Assembly (NCBI GenBank): GCA_023429265.1
Contig: JAEYVS010000031.1
Coordinates: 1-35,328 of the forward strand
Source of the DNA: Bacteroidota bacterium
GTDB lineage: Bacteria > Bacteroidota > Ignavibacteria > Tepidaquicellales > Tepidaquicellaceae
Direction of reading: 5' to 3'
Length of the DNA stretch: 35,328 nt
Under the pieces are notes generated by a model, which made no database searches, was not told the DNA's origin, and saw only the letters and a program-made list of their open reading frames with translations. The translations under genes were made by a program, and so were the position numbers. Of the stretch, positions 1-5,363 are shown in pieces; position 1 is the first letter of the stretch; each line of letters begins with the position of its first letter.

Positions 1-1
1 G

Positions 2-502
2 TATTATATTCTGAATGTATTTGAATTCCATTTACCGGCTCTTCAGGATAGACCCGAAGATATTATTCTATATTTCCTGAAGTTCGTGAATGAATTTGCC
101 AAGAAGAATAACAAAAAGATAAAGGAAATATCACCGGAAATAAAATCCGCGCTGCTCAGCTATGAATGGCCCGGCAATATTCGGGAACTTAAAAATACTG
201 CCGAAAGGGTAACTATCCTTTCGGAAACGGGGAGAATAACCGCGGACCTTCTACCCGATAAAATGTTTATGACGGATGGAGATTCTGACGAAAGTGATAT
301 TCTTCTCACAAATGATTTTAACGAAAACAAGAAAGAAGTAATTAAGCATTTCGAAAAGAAATTCATCAGCAAATTCCTTAAGCTGAACCGCGGGAATGTA
401 ACCGCCACTGCCCGGGAAATAAATTATCACCCGGTAACCCTGAGACAGAAGATCATTACACTCGGAATCAACCCTAAAGACTTCAAAAAGAAGCTAAATT
501 AA
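2..502 (+). CDS. Sigma-54-dependent transcriptional activator (NtrC family), C-terminal part
   Basis: The gene is cut by the left window edge, and its reading frame is open from base 2. The visible 166 residues are the end of the AAA+ sigma-54 interaction domain followed by a DNA-binding domain. NVFEFHLPALQDRPEDI matches the family's LNVFPIxLPPLRxRxEDI block, and WPGNIRELKN matches the sensor II region. The last 45 residues hold a Fis-type helix-turn-helix (GNVTATAREINYHPVTLRQK). Such proteins hydrolyse ATP to open sigma-54 RNA polymerase promoters from upstream sites. The N-terminal sensory or receiver domain is outside the window, so the signal cannot be named. A GTG at 86 could be mistaken for a start, but homology continues upstream of it. 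A strong terminator follows directly. The family call is secure; target genes are unknown. Confidence 0.93.
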   Translation, partial: YYILNVFEFHLPALQDRPEDIILYFLKFVNEFAKKNNKKIKEISPEIKSALLSYEWPGNIRELKNTAERVTILSETGRITADLLPDKMFMTDGDSDESDILLTNDFNENKKEVIKHFEKKFISKFLKLNRGNVTATAREINYHPVTLRQKIITLGINPKDFKKKLN

Positions 503-517
503 AAAGTAATAGATAAT

Positions 518-546
518 AAAAAACCCCGGTAAATACGGGGTTTTTT
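518..546 (+). terminator. Rho-independent terminator of the sigma-54 activator gene
   Basis: A ten-base-pair stem (518-527 with 537-546), AAAAAACCCC with GGGGTTTTTT, is extended by one G-C pair and closed by a short AT-rich loop. It begins 15 bases after the stop codon. The 3' arm ends in six T, as in an intrinsic terminator. Confidence 0.9.
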
Positions 547-598
547 ATTAAACCATATTGATAATATGATGGTCAAACATTTAACTAAAAATTTAATG

Positions 599-916
599 TT
601 ATGAAGAGTCATATTGAATATAATCTGAGTCCGTGGCTAAAATTCTTGCTGTTAATGAAACTAAAAGTATTTGGTAAGCTTTTTTATTAGACTCAATGAA
701 GCTGCTCATAAACGGGTCACTATCGGTTTCCATCACGTGAACTATTGAGTGCCTTTCACGCGTCGAAAAAATATTCTGAGATGGCTGAAAAGAAAGATTC
801 AGCGCTACCAGAAGTAAAACTGTTAGTATGATTTTTTTTGGAGTCATTAGATAAAAAGTAGCAAATTCAATAAAGTATAACAACATAATAAAAGAAAGTT
901 CTCTATATTTCCTCAT
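599..916 (-). CDS. Doubtful small hypothetical protein, possibly secreted or membrane-bound
   Basis: This is a 105-codon minus-strand frame that I do not recognise. From the ATG at 847 the product (82 residues) begins MTPKKIILTVLLLVALNLSF, which looks like a signal peptide or membrane anchor: a short basic start, a hydrophobic core, then a polar stretch. The remainder is polar with a second mildly hydrophobic segment (YQILLVSLTARIL). The longer start at 916 adds another hydrophobic stretch and has a weak purine-rich upstream sequence. It would be the only minus-strand gene in the window, in an otherwise empty region between two genes. The hydrophobicity could come simply from AT-rich DNA, so it may not be a gene. 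Confidence 0.3.
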   Translation of the reverse strand: MRKYRELSFIMLLYFIEFATFYLMTPKKIILTVLLLVALNLSFQPSQNIFSTRERHSIVHVMETDSDPFMSSFIESNKKAYQILLVSLTARILATDSDYIQYDSS

Positions 917-930
917 ATTTATCTCTACTT

Positions 931-962
931 AAGGCGGTGACCGGTGAATCACCGCCTTTTTT
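931..962 (+). terminator. Terminator-like hairpin with no obvious plus-strand gene before it
   Basis: A perfect ten-base-pair stem (AAGGCGGTGA 931-940 with TCACCGCCTT 949-958) with an eight-base loop is followed by a run of T to 962, so it would end plus-strand transcripts. No plus-strand gene lies between the previous terminator (546) and here. In the opposite direction it would sit in the leader of the doubtful minus-strand ORF, without a U-tract. Confidence 0.7.
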
Positions 963-1235
963 GTTGGTGCGTATTATTGTGTCTATAAAAACAGGTTATT
1001 TTGCCATGTGTAATGCAGGTTGTCTTTATCTATGCCATTATCGTATTGACGATCGGGGATTCTATAACCGGCTCAACAAATGAAGCAAATGGTGCTGTTA
1101 CTGTTTCAATAATGTTGTTTTTAAATAATTCTCGAATAGTTAAATTTTGATTTTTCAACCCTGGTAGCCATATTCATAAATTGCAAAACTGTAGTTAAAT
1201 GAGTAATTTATAGTTTTCAAAATCAAGAGAGAGTT
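963..1235. other. Intergenic stretch with no supported gene
   Basis: About 270 AT-rich bases lie before the LysE-like gene. A 45-codon plus-strand frame at 1014-1151 has no recognisable family, no ribosome binding site and no conserved motif. I found no tRNA, convincing promoter or repeat here. Confidence 0.6.
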
Positions 1236-2150
1236 TTGCTTATAGGTCTAATTGTGGGGTTGATCACGGGATTTCTTCTTTCAGTGCCTCCTCTCGGCCC
1301 CACTAATTTTGCCATTATGGCAAAAGGTTTTAAGGGAGAAAAGAAAAATGGAATTGCCATAGGGGCTGGTGCCGGCTTTATGGATATGATCTATGTACTC
1401 ATTTCTTACGGCGGATTTGCCCTTATTCTAGGGCTTATTCCTGACGCTGTGATCAATTTTTACGAAAATAATACATATATTTTCAAGTTAGTCCTTACCT
1501 CCGTGGGATGCATAGTCGTTGTATTTTATGGATTTAAGATATCCAGGTCTAAGCTGGAATCAAGCGATTATGACAGGCGCATTAGTCCTGAAGATTTTAA
1601 GAAACAGATCGCTAAATCAAGGGAGGTACTTGAGCATAATAAACAAATGCTGGATAAATTTCTTCACACGCATCTTTCTGATATGAAAGATAGTGTGGAT
1701 ATTGAATCACTGAAAGAACATTTGGATGAGAAGACTCACAATGAGATGCTCTCATATAAAAGTAAGATTTCCGCTTCCGAAAAAGAAATAGAAGAAATAA
1801 TCAATAATAATCACGACCCTGATGCAAATCCAAGCATATGGTCAAATTTTCTAACAGGGTGTATAATGTGTATTTCTTCTATCACTCTTCCTGCCTCCTG
1901 GTTTTTCATTGTCAGTTATATGAAAGGTTATAACATTATCGGATCGGATTTTTTATCCGGTCTTGCCTTTGGAGTTGGGGTTTTTGCCGGAGCGGTATTC
2001 TGGTTCTATCTACTTGTTAACATCATATCCAGGTATACCCACAAAATTAGTCCTGCGGCATTAAATAAGCTGAATACAGGTGTTGGAATTATACTTTTCG
2101 GACTCGGAATCTTTCTGGCATATAAGGTTTTCGACTACGCATTATCTTGA
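1236..2150 (+). CDS. LysE/RhtB-superfamily membrane exporter with a large charged loop
   Basis: The 304-residue integral membrane protein begins with the family signature: a first membrane helix ending in SVPPLGPTNFAIMAKGFKG, then a second with GAGAGFMD. LysE-type proteins export amino acids or other small solutes in exchange for protons, usually with about 200 residues and six helices. Here helices lie near residues 3-25, 40-68 and 83-102, then near 205-227, 238-265 and 281-300. Between the halves is a strongly charged, probably helical stretch of about 95 residues (about 103-200) rich in Lys and Glu, much longer than the usual linker. The start is a TTG at 1236 after a purine-rich AAGAGAGAG; no upstream in-frame start fits better. 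The substrate cannot be told. It may be co-transcribed with the next gene, 66 bases on. Confidence 0.8.
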   Translation: MLIGLIVGLITGFLLSVPPLGPTNFAIMAKGFKGEKKNGIAIGAGAGFMDMIYVLISYGGFALILGLIPDAVINFYENNTYIFKLVLTSVGCIVVVFYGFKISRSKLESSDYDRRISPEDFKKQIAKSREVLEHNKQMLDKFLHTHLSDMKDSVDIESLKEHLDEKTHNEMLSYKSKISASEKEIEEIINNNHDPDANPSIWSNFLTGCIMCISSITLPASWFFIVSYMKGYNIIGSDFLSGLAFGVGVFAGAVFWFYLLVNIISRYTHKISPAALNKLNTGVGIILFGLGIFLAYKVFDYALS

Positions 2151-2216
2151 TTGTTTAATCTCCTGTTTCTATTATTTATGAGGAATTCTCCCATTTAATA
2201 TGGCGTTATCATATTT

Positions 2217-3716
2217 ATGCAATCGGACAAAAAAATATGCGGCTATTGCCAATCGGCGATAAAAAATGATTCTGAGGTCTTTTATTGCCCGGGCTGCAAA
2301 ACCCCCTATCACCCGGACTGCTGGGAGGAAAGTGAAGGTTGCGCAGTTTATGGTTGCACTCACCAGGCAGGAAATCCATCCACAAACATTGAAGTACCCG
2401 GGGAGCGGAATATTGAGGATATGTACGTAAATATTGAATATTATATTAATGAGAGGAGATATAACGATGCTATCTCAGAAGCTAAGAGGATACTTGACAC
2501 CGACAGAAACAGCATCAAAGCAAAACGGTACTATAATAACGCTGTTGCATTGATTAATAGTCGAATAAAACTACTGAATGAGGCTGACAGAGCGTTTGAC
2601 CGGGGAGACTATAAGGGGGCTGAAGTCTATTATGGAAACGCAATGCAGTTTCTATCGGACGAAGATCGAAAGGTGATAAACGCCAAGGTACAGTGGATAA
2701 GGGAAAGGATTCCCCTCGAAAGAAGAAGGAAGGTGATTGGTAATTTTGTTACTGCTTTTCTGGTAATTGTCCTATTCGGAGCAATTGTTTATGGGGCATA
2801 CTACTTTATAGTGCTTGAAGAAGACAGGGCATACGCTGAGATAGAAAAAAAAGATAATTTTGAGGACGTTAAATTAATGGAAATGCAGCTATCGGAATAT
2901 ACCCGTTATGCAATGAAATACAGAGATGGAGCTAATTATGAAAAGGCATCCGATAAAGTCAGCCTGATTTCTGGGATTCTCGCGGACAGTCTTTCCCGTA
3001 GTGACTGGAAGGAAGCGCTTAGATTTCTGAAAAAAGTGGATAAGGATAGAAATGCCAAAACTTACAGTGATGTTTACAGTAAGATATATACATCTGCGGA
3101 CAAGGAATTCAAAACTATGGTAGCGAACGCTAAGAAACTAAACTCATCAAAAAGATATGTAGAGGCAAAAAATCTTACAGAGCAAGCGCTCGAAATCATA
3201 GATGAATTTCCCGGGTCGGAAATGGCTGAGCAAGAGCGGCGTTTAGACGAAAACATTGGAATTCTAACCCGTAAAATATCTACAATGTTAAAGTATGACA
3301 ATATAGAGACGGAAATAGAAGAAAAGAAGATGGAATTAAGTAAATATGGGATTACTGACCCAATTATAGGTGGAAATCCAATTTTAAACCTGACAATTGA
3401 AGAAAACCTCGGAAACGGAGTTGTTACTGCAAAATTATCAGAAAAAGGTACTTTGGTCGCATTAAAATCGGATGGATTTGGATTTGGGGTGGGAGAATAT
3501 CTGAGTTTAGAAGTAAAACGAACCGGTTCGGTAGATTTAGAACTTGATAATGGCAAAAATGTCACAGTACCATTATATTCTCCTGTAAAAACAGATGTAG
3601 GAATGGCAGAATTGTCAGCAGACCGTTTTGCCCGGGAATCGATCCTTCAAAGGCTTGAATACCTCAGATCCCAAAAGTCAAAACTGGATAGTATTTTGAC
3701 AGTAAAACTCTTATAG
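2217..3716 (+). CDS. Membrane protein with prokaryotic RING-type zinc finger and TPR-like repeats
   Basis: The 499-residue protein is not assignable to a named gene. The N-terminus is a treble-clef/RING-like zinc site with regular spacing: C8, C11, C24, C27, H32, C35, C42 and C47. This resembles the Prok-RING family, whose members are often joined to membrane or repeat domains. Residues about 70-165 are helical and TPR-like (RYNDAISEAKRIL and DYKGAEVYYGNAM units). A single membrane helix lies near 176-200. It is followed by a long helical, probably coiled-coil part (about 205-370) and a beta-rich C-terminus (about 375-470). Expected topology is zinc finger and TPR in the cytoplasm and the larger C-terminal part outside the inner membrane. 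It starts at ATG 2217 because the zinc finger begins at once. The function is unknown; a scaffold or envelope-sensing role would be guesswork. Confidence 0.75.
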   Translation: MQSDKKICGYCQSAIKNDSEVFYCPGCKTPYHPDCWEESEGCAVYGCTHQAGNPSTNIEVPGERNIEDMYVNIEYYINERRYNDAISEAKRILDTDRNSIKAKRYYNNAVALINSRIKLLNEADRAFDRGDYKGAEVYYGNAMQFLSDEDRKVINAKVQWIRERIPLERRRKVIGNFVTAFLVIVLFGAIVYGAYYFIVLEEDRAYAEIEKKDNFEDVKLMEMQLSEYTRYAMKYRDGANYEKASDKVSLISGILADSLSRSDWKEALRFLKKVDKDRNAKTYSDVYSKIYTSADKEFKTMVANAKKLNSSKRYVEAKNLTEQALEIIDEFPGSEMAEQERRLDENIGILTRKISTMLKYDNIETEIEEKKMELSKYGITDPIIGGNPILNLTIEENLGNGVVTAKLSEKGTLVALKSDGFGFGVGEYLSLEVKRTGSVDLELDNGKNVTVPLYSPVKTDVGMAELSADRFARESILQRLEYLRSQKSKLDSILTVKLL

Positions 3717-3873
3717 AAAGTTCTCATAGAGCCACCTACCATGGATGAGATTCAAGCACTAAATAACAGTTATGTATATTAATTATACGCCTAATATCCC
3801 TTGCATTAAATATGAAATATAAGTAACTTTACGCTTCGCCAATTTTTGGGCGAATTATCCCTTATTGTCTAAT
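3717..3873. other. Intergenic leader of the tRNA array
   Basis: There is no gene. It holds a candidate promoter (3801-3831) and a small hairpin CGCC-N8-GGCG (3837-3852) before tRNA-Tyr. A six-base-pair inverted repeat near 3722-3750 lacks a T-run and is not a convincing terminator for the zinc-finger gene. Confidence 0.5.
3801..3831 (+). promoter_or_regulatory. Candidate Bacteroidota-type promoter for the tRNA array
   Basis: TTG at 3801-3803, a 20-base spacer and TAACTTTA at 3824-3831 match seven of eight positions of the TANNTTTG -7 element. A start near 3838 would give a leader of about 35 bases before tRNA-Tyr. It is judged by pattern only. Confidence 0.4.
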
Positions 3874-3956
3874 GGGTAGGTAGCGAAGTGGTTAAACGCA
3901 ACAGACTGTAAATCTGTCGACTCAGGTCTTCGGAGGTTCGAATCCTTCCCTACCCA
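3874..3956 (+). tRNA. tRNA-Tyr (GTA)
   Basis: The cloverleaf is complete. The acceptor stem pairs GGGTAGG with CCTACCC, with discriminator A at 3956. The anticodon stem ACAGA/TCTGT encloses GTA at 3908-3910. A long variable arm follows (class II, as expected for bacterial tRNA-Tyr), and the T arm pairs GGAGG with CCTTC around TTCGAAT. CCA is not encoded. This is the first gene of the tRNA array. Confidence 0.96.
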
Positions 3957-3981
3957 CGTTTTGGGTTATAGTTTTATCACG

Positions 3982-4033
3982 GCGGTGGTAACTCAATTGG
4001 TAGAGTTCATCCCGCTAAAGCGGGATTGGTTGC
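3982..4033 (+). pseudogene. tRNA-Gly fragment whose anticodon arm is replaced by a palindrome
   Basis: Bases 3982-4006 equal the first 25 bases of the intact tRNA-Gly at 4091 (acceptor 5' strand and D arm). Bases 4026-4033 (TTGGTTGC) equal its variable-loop segment at 4133-4140. In between, the 17-base anticodon arm is replaced by TCA plus the palindrome TCCCGCTAAAGCGGGA. The T arm and the acceptor 3' strand are absent, so it cannot make a tRNA. The bases before both copies are also alike (TTTTATCAC and TTTTAATCAC), giving a direct repeat of about 34 bases, 109 bases apart. Confidence 0.85.
4010..4032 (+). repeat. Left copy of 23-bp direct repeat containing a 16-bp palindrome
   Basis: The palindrome TCCCGCTAAAGCGGGA (6-bp arms, TAAA loop) at 4010-4025 is followed by TTGGTTG. 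The same 23 bases recur at 4529-4551. The copies are 519 bases apart and bracket tRNA-Gly, tRNA-Trp and the GIY-YIG gene. Confidence 0.95.
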
Positions 4034-4090
4034 TTGTTGATGTAAGAGAGTTTCTTATATTAATGTTAATTGAAAGATTTTTTTAATCAC
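4034..4090. other. AT-rich spacer inside the tRNA-Gly duplication
   Basis: This short unexplained stretch between the tRNA-Gly fragment and the intact gene shows no open frame. It could be the remains of a decayed insertion, which is inference. Confidence 0.4.
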
Positions 4091-4163
4091 GCGGTGGTAA
4101 CTCAATTGGTAGAGTCACAGCCTTCCAAGCTGTTGGTTGCGGGTTCGAGTCCCGTCCGCCGCT
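4091..4163 (+). tRNA. tRNA-Gly (TCC)
   Basis: The cloverleaf has 73 bases. The acceptor stem pairs GCGGTGG with CCGCCGC (one G-T pair) with discriminator T. The D arm pairs ACTC with GAGT. The anticodon stem ACAGC/GCTGT encloses TCC at 4124-4126, and the T arm pairs GCGGG with CCCGT. No CCA is encoded. Its 5' third is duplicated at 3982. Confidence 0.95.
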
Positions 4164-4191
4164 CTAGCACCAGGAGTCCATTAGATATTTT

Positions 4192-4264
4192 ACGGGTGTA
4201 GCTCAATTGGTAGAGTAGCGGTCTCCAAAACCGTTGGTTGGGGGTTCGAGTCCCTCCTCCCGTG
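4192..4264 (+). tRNA. tRNA-Trp (CCA)
   Basis: The cloverleaf has 73 bases. The acceptor is ACGGGTG with CTCCCGT and discriminator G, with a T-T mismatch at pair 6-67 (4197 and 4258). The anticodon arm GCGGT-CTCCAAA-ACCGT has CCA at 4225-4227. The T arm pairs GGGGG with CCCTC. No CCA tail is encoded. The last 31 bases plus four more are repeated exactly at 4545-4579. Confidence 0.94.
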
Positions 4265-4268
4265 CGAG
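4234..4268 (+). repeat. 35-bp direct repeat, first copy (3' half of intact tRNA-Trp)
   Basis: This copy spans the tRNA-Trp variable loop, T arm, acceptor 3' strand and four bases beyond (CGAG). It is identical to 4545-4579. The two copies flank the GIY-YIG gene, 311 bases apart. Confidence 0.95.
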
Positions 4269-4528
4269 TGGGATACAATATAAAAAATAAGTTCTTTGTT
4301 TATATTTTACACAGTACGAAGTTTGATAAGTATTATGTTGGGTCTACAGCAAATCTGAGCAAGAGAGTAGAACATCATAATAGTTTAAAGGCACGATGGA
4401 CTAAAAGATATCAACCCTGGATTTTGGTTTTTAGTGAAATGTTTGAAGATAGAAGCAAAGCTATGACCAAAGAGCGTGAGATAAAAAGAAGTAAGAATAT
4501 TTCGCGATATGTTGGTAAGGTAGAGTAG
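4268..4528 (+). CDS. Small GIY-YIG endonuclease-domain protein embedded in tRNA repeats
   Basis: The protein is a single GIY-YIG domain of 86 residues. FFVYIL (residues 9-14) and KYYVGST (21-27) form the GIY and YIG strands. SKRVEHHN supplies the conserved Arg33 and His36, and KEREIK supplies the probable metal-binding Glu69. Short proteins of this type, related to UvrC-like and homing nucleases, are common in Bacteroidota, often in several copies near RNA genes (recalled knowledge). The frame stays open back into the tRNA-Trp T arm to a TTG at 4238, which would add GVRVPPP. I chose GTG 4268, the first start outside the tRNA, but GTG 4262 is also possible. The last three codons and the stop are encoded by a tRNA D-arm-like sequence (4519-4528). 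No ribosome binding site is seen. The probable role is nicking or cutting DNA of a mobile unit; activity is not shown. Confidence 0.85.
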   Translation: MGYNIKNKFFVYILHSTKFDKYYVGSTANLSKRVEHHNSLKARWTKRYQPWILVFSEMFEDRSKAMTKEREIKRSKNISRYVGKVE

Positions 4529-4575
4529 TCCCGCTAAAGCGGGATTGGTTGGGGGTTCGAGTCCCTCCTCCCGTG
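4519..4575 (+). pseudogene. tRNA-Trp fragment with a palindrome in place of the anticodon arm
   Basis: Bases 4519-4528 (GGTAGAGTAG) equal the D-arm end of the intact tRNA-Trp (4209-4218). Then 15 anticodon-arm bases are replaced by the 16-base palindrome (4529-4544). From 4545 the sequence is again identical to tRNA-Trp through its discriminator. The acceptor 5' strand is missing, so no functional tRNA can form. The same T that mismatches in the intact acceptor stem is present here. Confidence 0.85.
4529..4551 (+). repeat. Right copy of the 23-bp palindrome repeat
   Basis: It is identical to 4010-4032, with the palindrome at 4529-4544 followed by TTGGTTG. It begins at the base after the GIY-YIG stop codon. 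The hairpin could also shape the 3' end of that transcript. Confidence 0.95.
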
Positions 4576-4579
4576 CGAG
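4545..4579 (+). repeat. 35-bp direct repeat, second copy (orphan tRNA-Trp 3' half)
   Basis: It is an exact copy of 4234-4268, including the four bases CGAG beyond the mature tRNA end. That makes DNA duplication with the insertion more likely than independent similarity of tRNA genes. Confidence 0.95.
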
Positions 4580-4614
4580 CAGTTCTTTAGTCGATGAAAT
4601 TTAAAGTAATCACC

Positions 4615-5058
4615 ATGGCAAGTATAACAAGAGAAGAATTTGTTAAGTTGTTGAACGAGGACCTGTCCCGTGAGTACCAGGCGATAATAGCTTATGTAAA
4701 TTATTCGCAGGTGTTGAACGGCGCAGAATATATGAATATCGCAGGTGAGCTTGAAGTGCACGCAAAGGAAGAACTTGAACACGCATTAACACTGTCATAC
4801 ATTGTAGACTATATGGGAGGTATGCCTTCGGTAACTCCAATGGAAGTAAAAACTTCAAAGGATGCAAAGGAAATGCTGCAATTTGATCTCCAGAATGAGA
4901 TTGATACCATTAGCAATTATAAAGTAAGAGTCAAGCAGTGTGAAGAGCTTGGGGAGTATTCGGCGGCTGAACAGATCAGGGAAATACTTGTGCAAGAGCA
5001 GGATCATTTAGTAGCTCTGGCAACTGCGCTTGGAATAGACGTTCCGGAAGTAAAATAA
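4615..5058 (+). CDS. Ferritin-like diiron protein (bacterioferritin/Dps-like superfamily)
   Basis: The 147-residue protein has the four-helix ferritin pattern. Probable iron ligands are Glu20 (SREYQ), Glu53 and His56 (EELEH), Glu95 (LQNEID) and Glu128 and His131 (EQDH), i.e. two ExxH motifs plus two single Glu. Such proteins oxidise and store iron or protect against peroxide in the cytoplasm. The length is a little short of classic bacterioferritin (about 155-160), and no haem-ligand Met is obvious to me, so I leave it unnamed. I chose ATG 4615 (MASITREEF) because the ferritin fold begins there. ATG 4594, seven codons upstream, is also possible, and neither has a Shine-Dalgarno sequence. It lies between the GIY-YIG/tRNA segment and tRNA-Thr, where tuf often lies. 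Confidence 0.85.
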   Translation: MASITREEFVKLLNEDLSREYQAIIAYVNYSQVLNGAEYMNIAGELEVHAKEELEHALTLSYIVDYMGGMPSVTPMEVKTSKDAKEMLQFDLQNEIDTISNYKVRVKQCEELGEYSAAEQIREILVQEQDHLVALATALGIDVPEVK

Positions 5059-5062
5059 TTTT

Positions 5063-5135
<73 letters not shown>

Positions 5136-5174
5136 CAAGATGAAGTAAAAGGTTTTAAAAATTTTAATCCGATA

Positions 5175-5357
5175 ATGAAGGATAAATTCTTAGGTTATTT
5201 CACAGATGTTTACAAAGAGATGAGAAAAGTTACCTGGCCCAAAAAGCAGGAGCTTATCGATTCCACAAAAATCGTTCTTGTAACGATGGTTTTATTTGCG
5301 ATATTTGTTTATCTGGTAGATAAAGGAATCAGCGAAATCTTAAAGGTAATTTTCTAA
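5175..5357 (+). CDS. secE: Preprotein translocase subunit SecE
   Basis: The 60-residue single-helix form is typical of most bacteria. An amphipathic N-terminus carries the hallmark EMRKVTWPKKQEL (about residues 14-26), and one membrane helix (about 34-52) follows. SecE clamps SecY in the inner-membrane protein-export channel. The frame remains open upstream into tRNA-Thr, but homology and length fix the start at ATG 5175. The gene is six bases upstream of nusG, the usual secE-nusG pair that opens the ribosomal protein/RNA polymerase block. Confidence 0.95.
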   Translation: MKDKFLGYFTDVYKEMRKVTWPKKQELIDSTKIVLVTMVLFAIFVYLVDKGISEILKVIF

Positions 5358-5363
5358 AAGCTG

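Noticed and set aside
1014..1151. 45-codon plus-strand frame before the LysE-like gene
   Set aside because: It has no ribosome binding site, recognisable family or coding signal beyond being open, and short open frames are common by chance.
3722..3750. Inverted repeat after the zinc-finger gene as a terminator
   Set aside because: The stem has only about six pairs, the loop is long and no T-run follows.
4519..4575. The second tRNA-Trp copy as a functional tRNA
   Set aside because: It lacks the acceptor 5' strand and has a 6-bp stem with a 4-base loop where the anticodon arm should be.
3982..4579. The repeated tRNA pieces as a CRISPR array
   Set aside because: There are only two copies of each repeat with unequal spacers containing genes, and the repeats are clearly tRNA sequence plus a palindrome.
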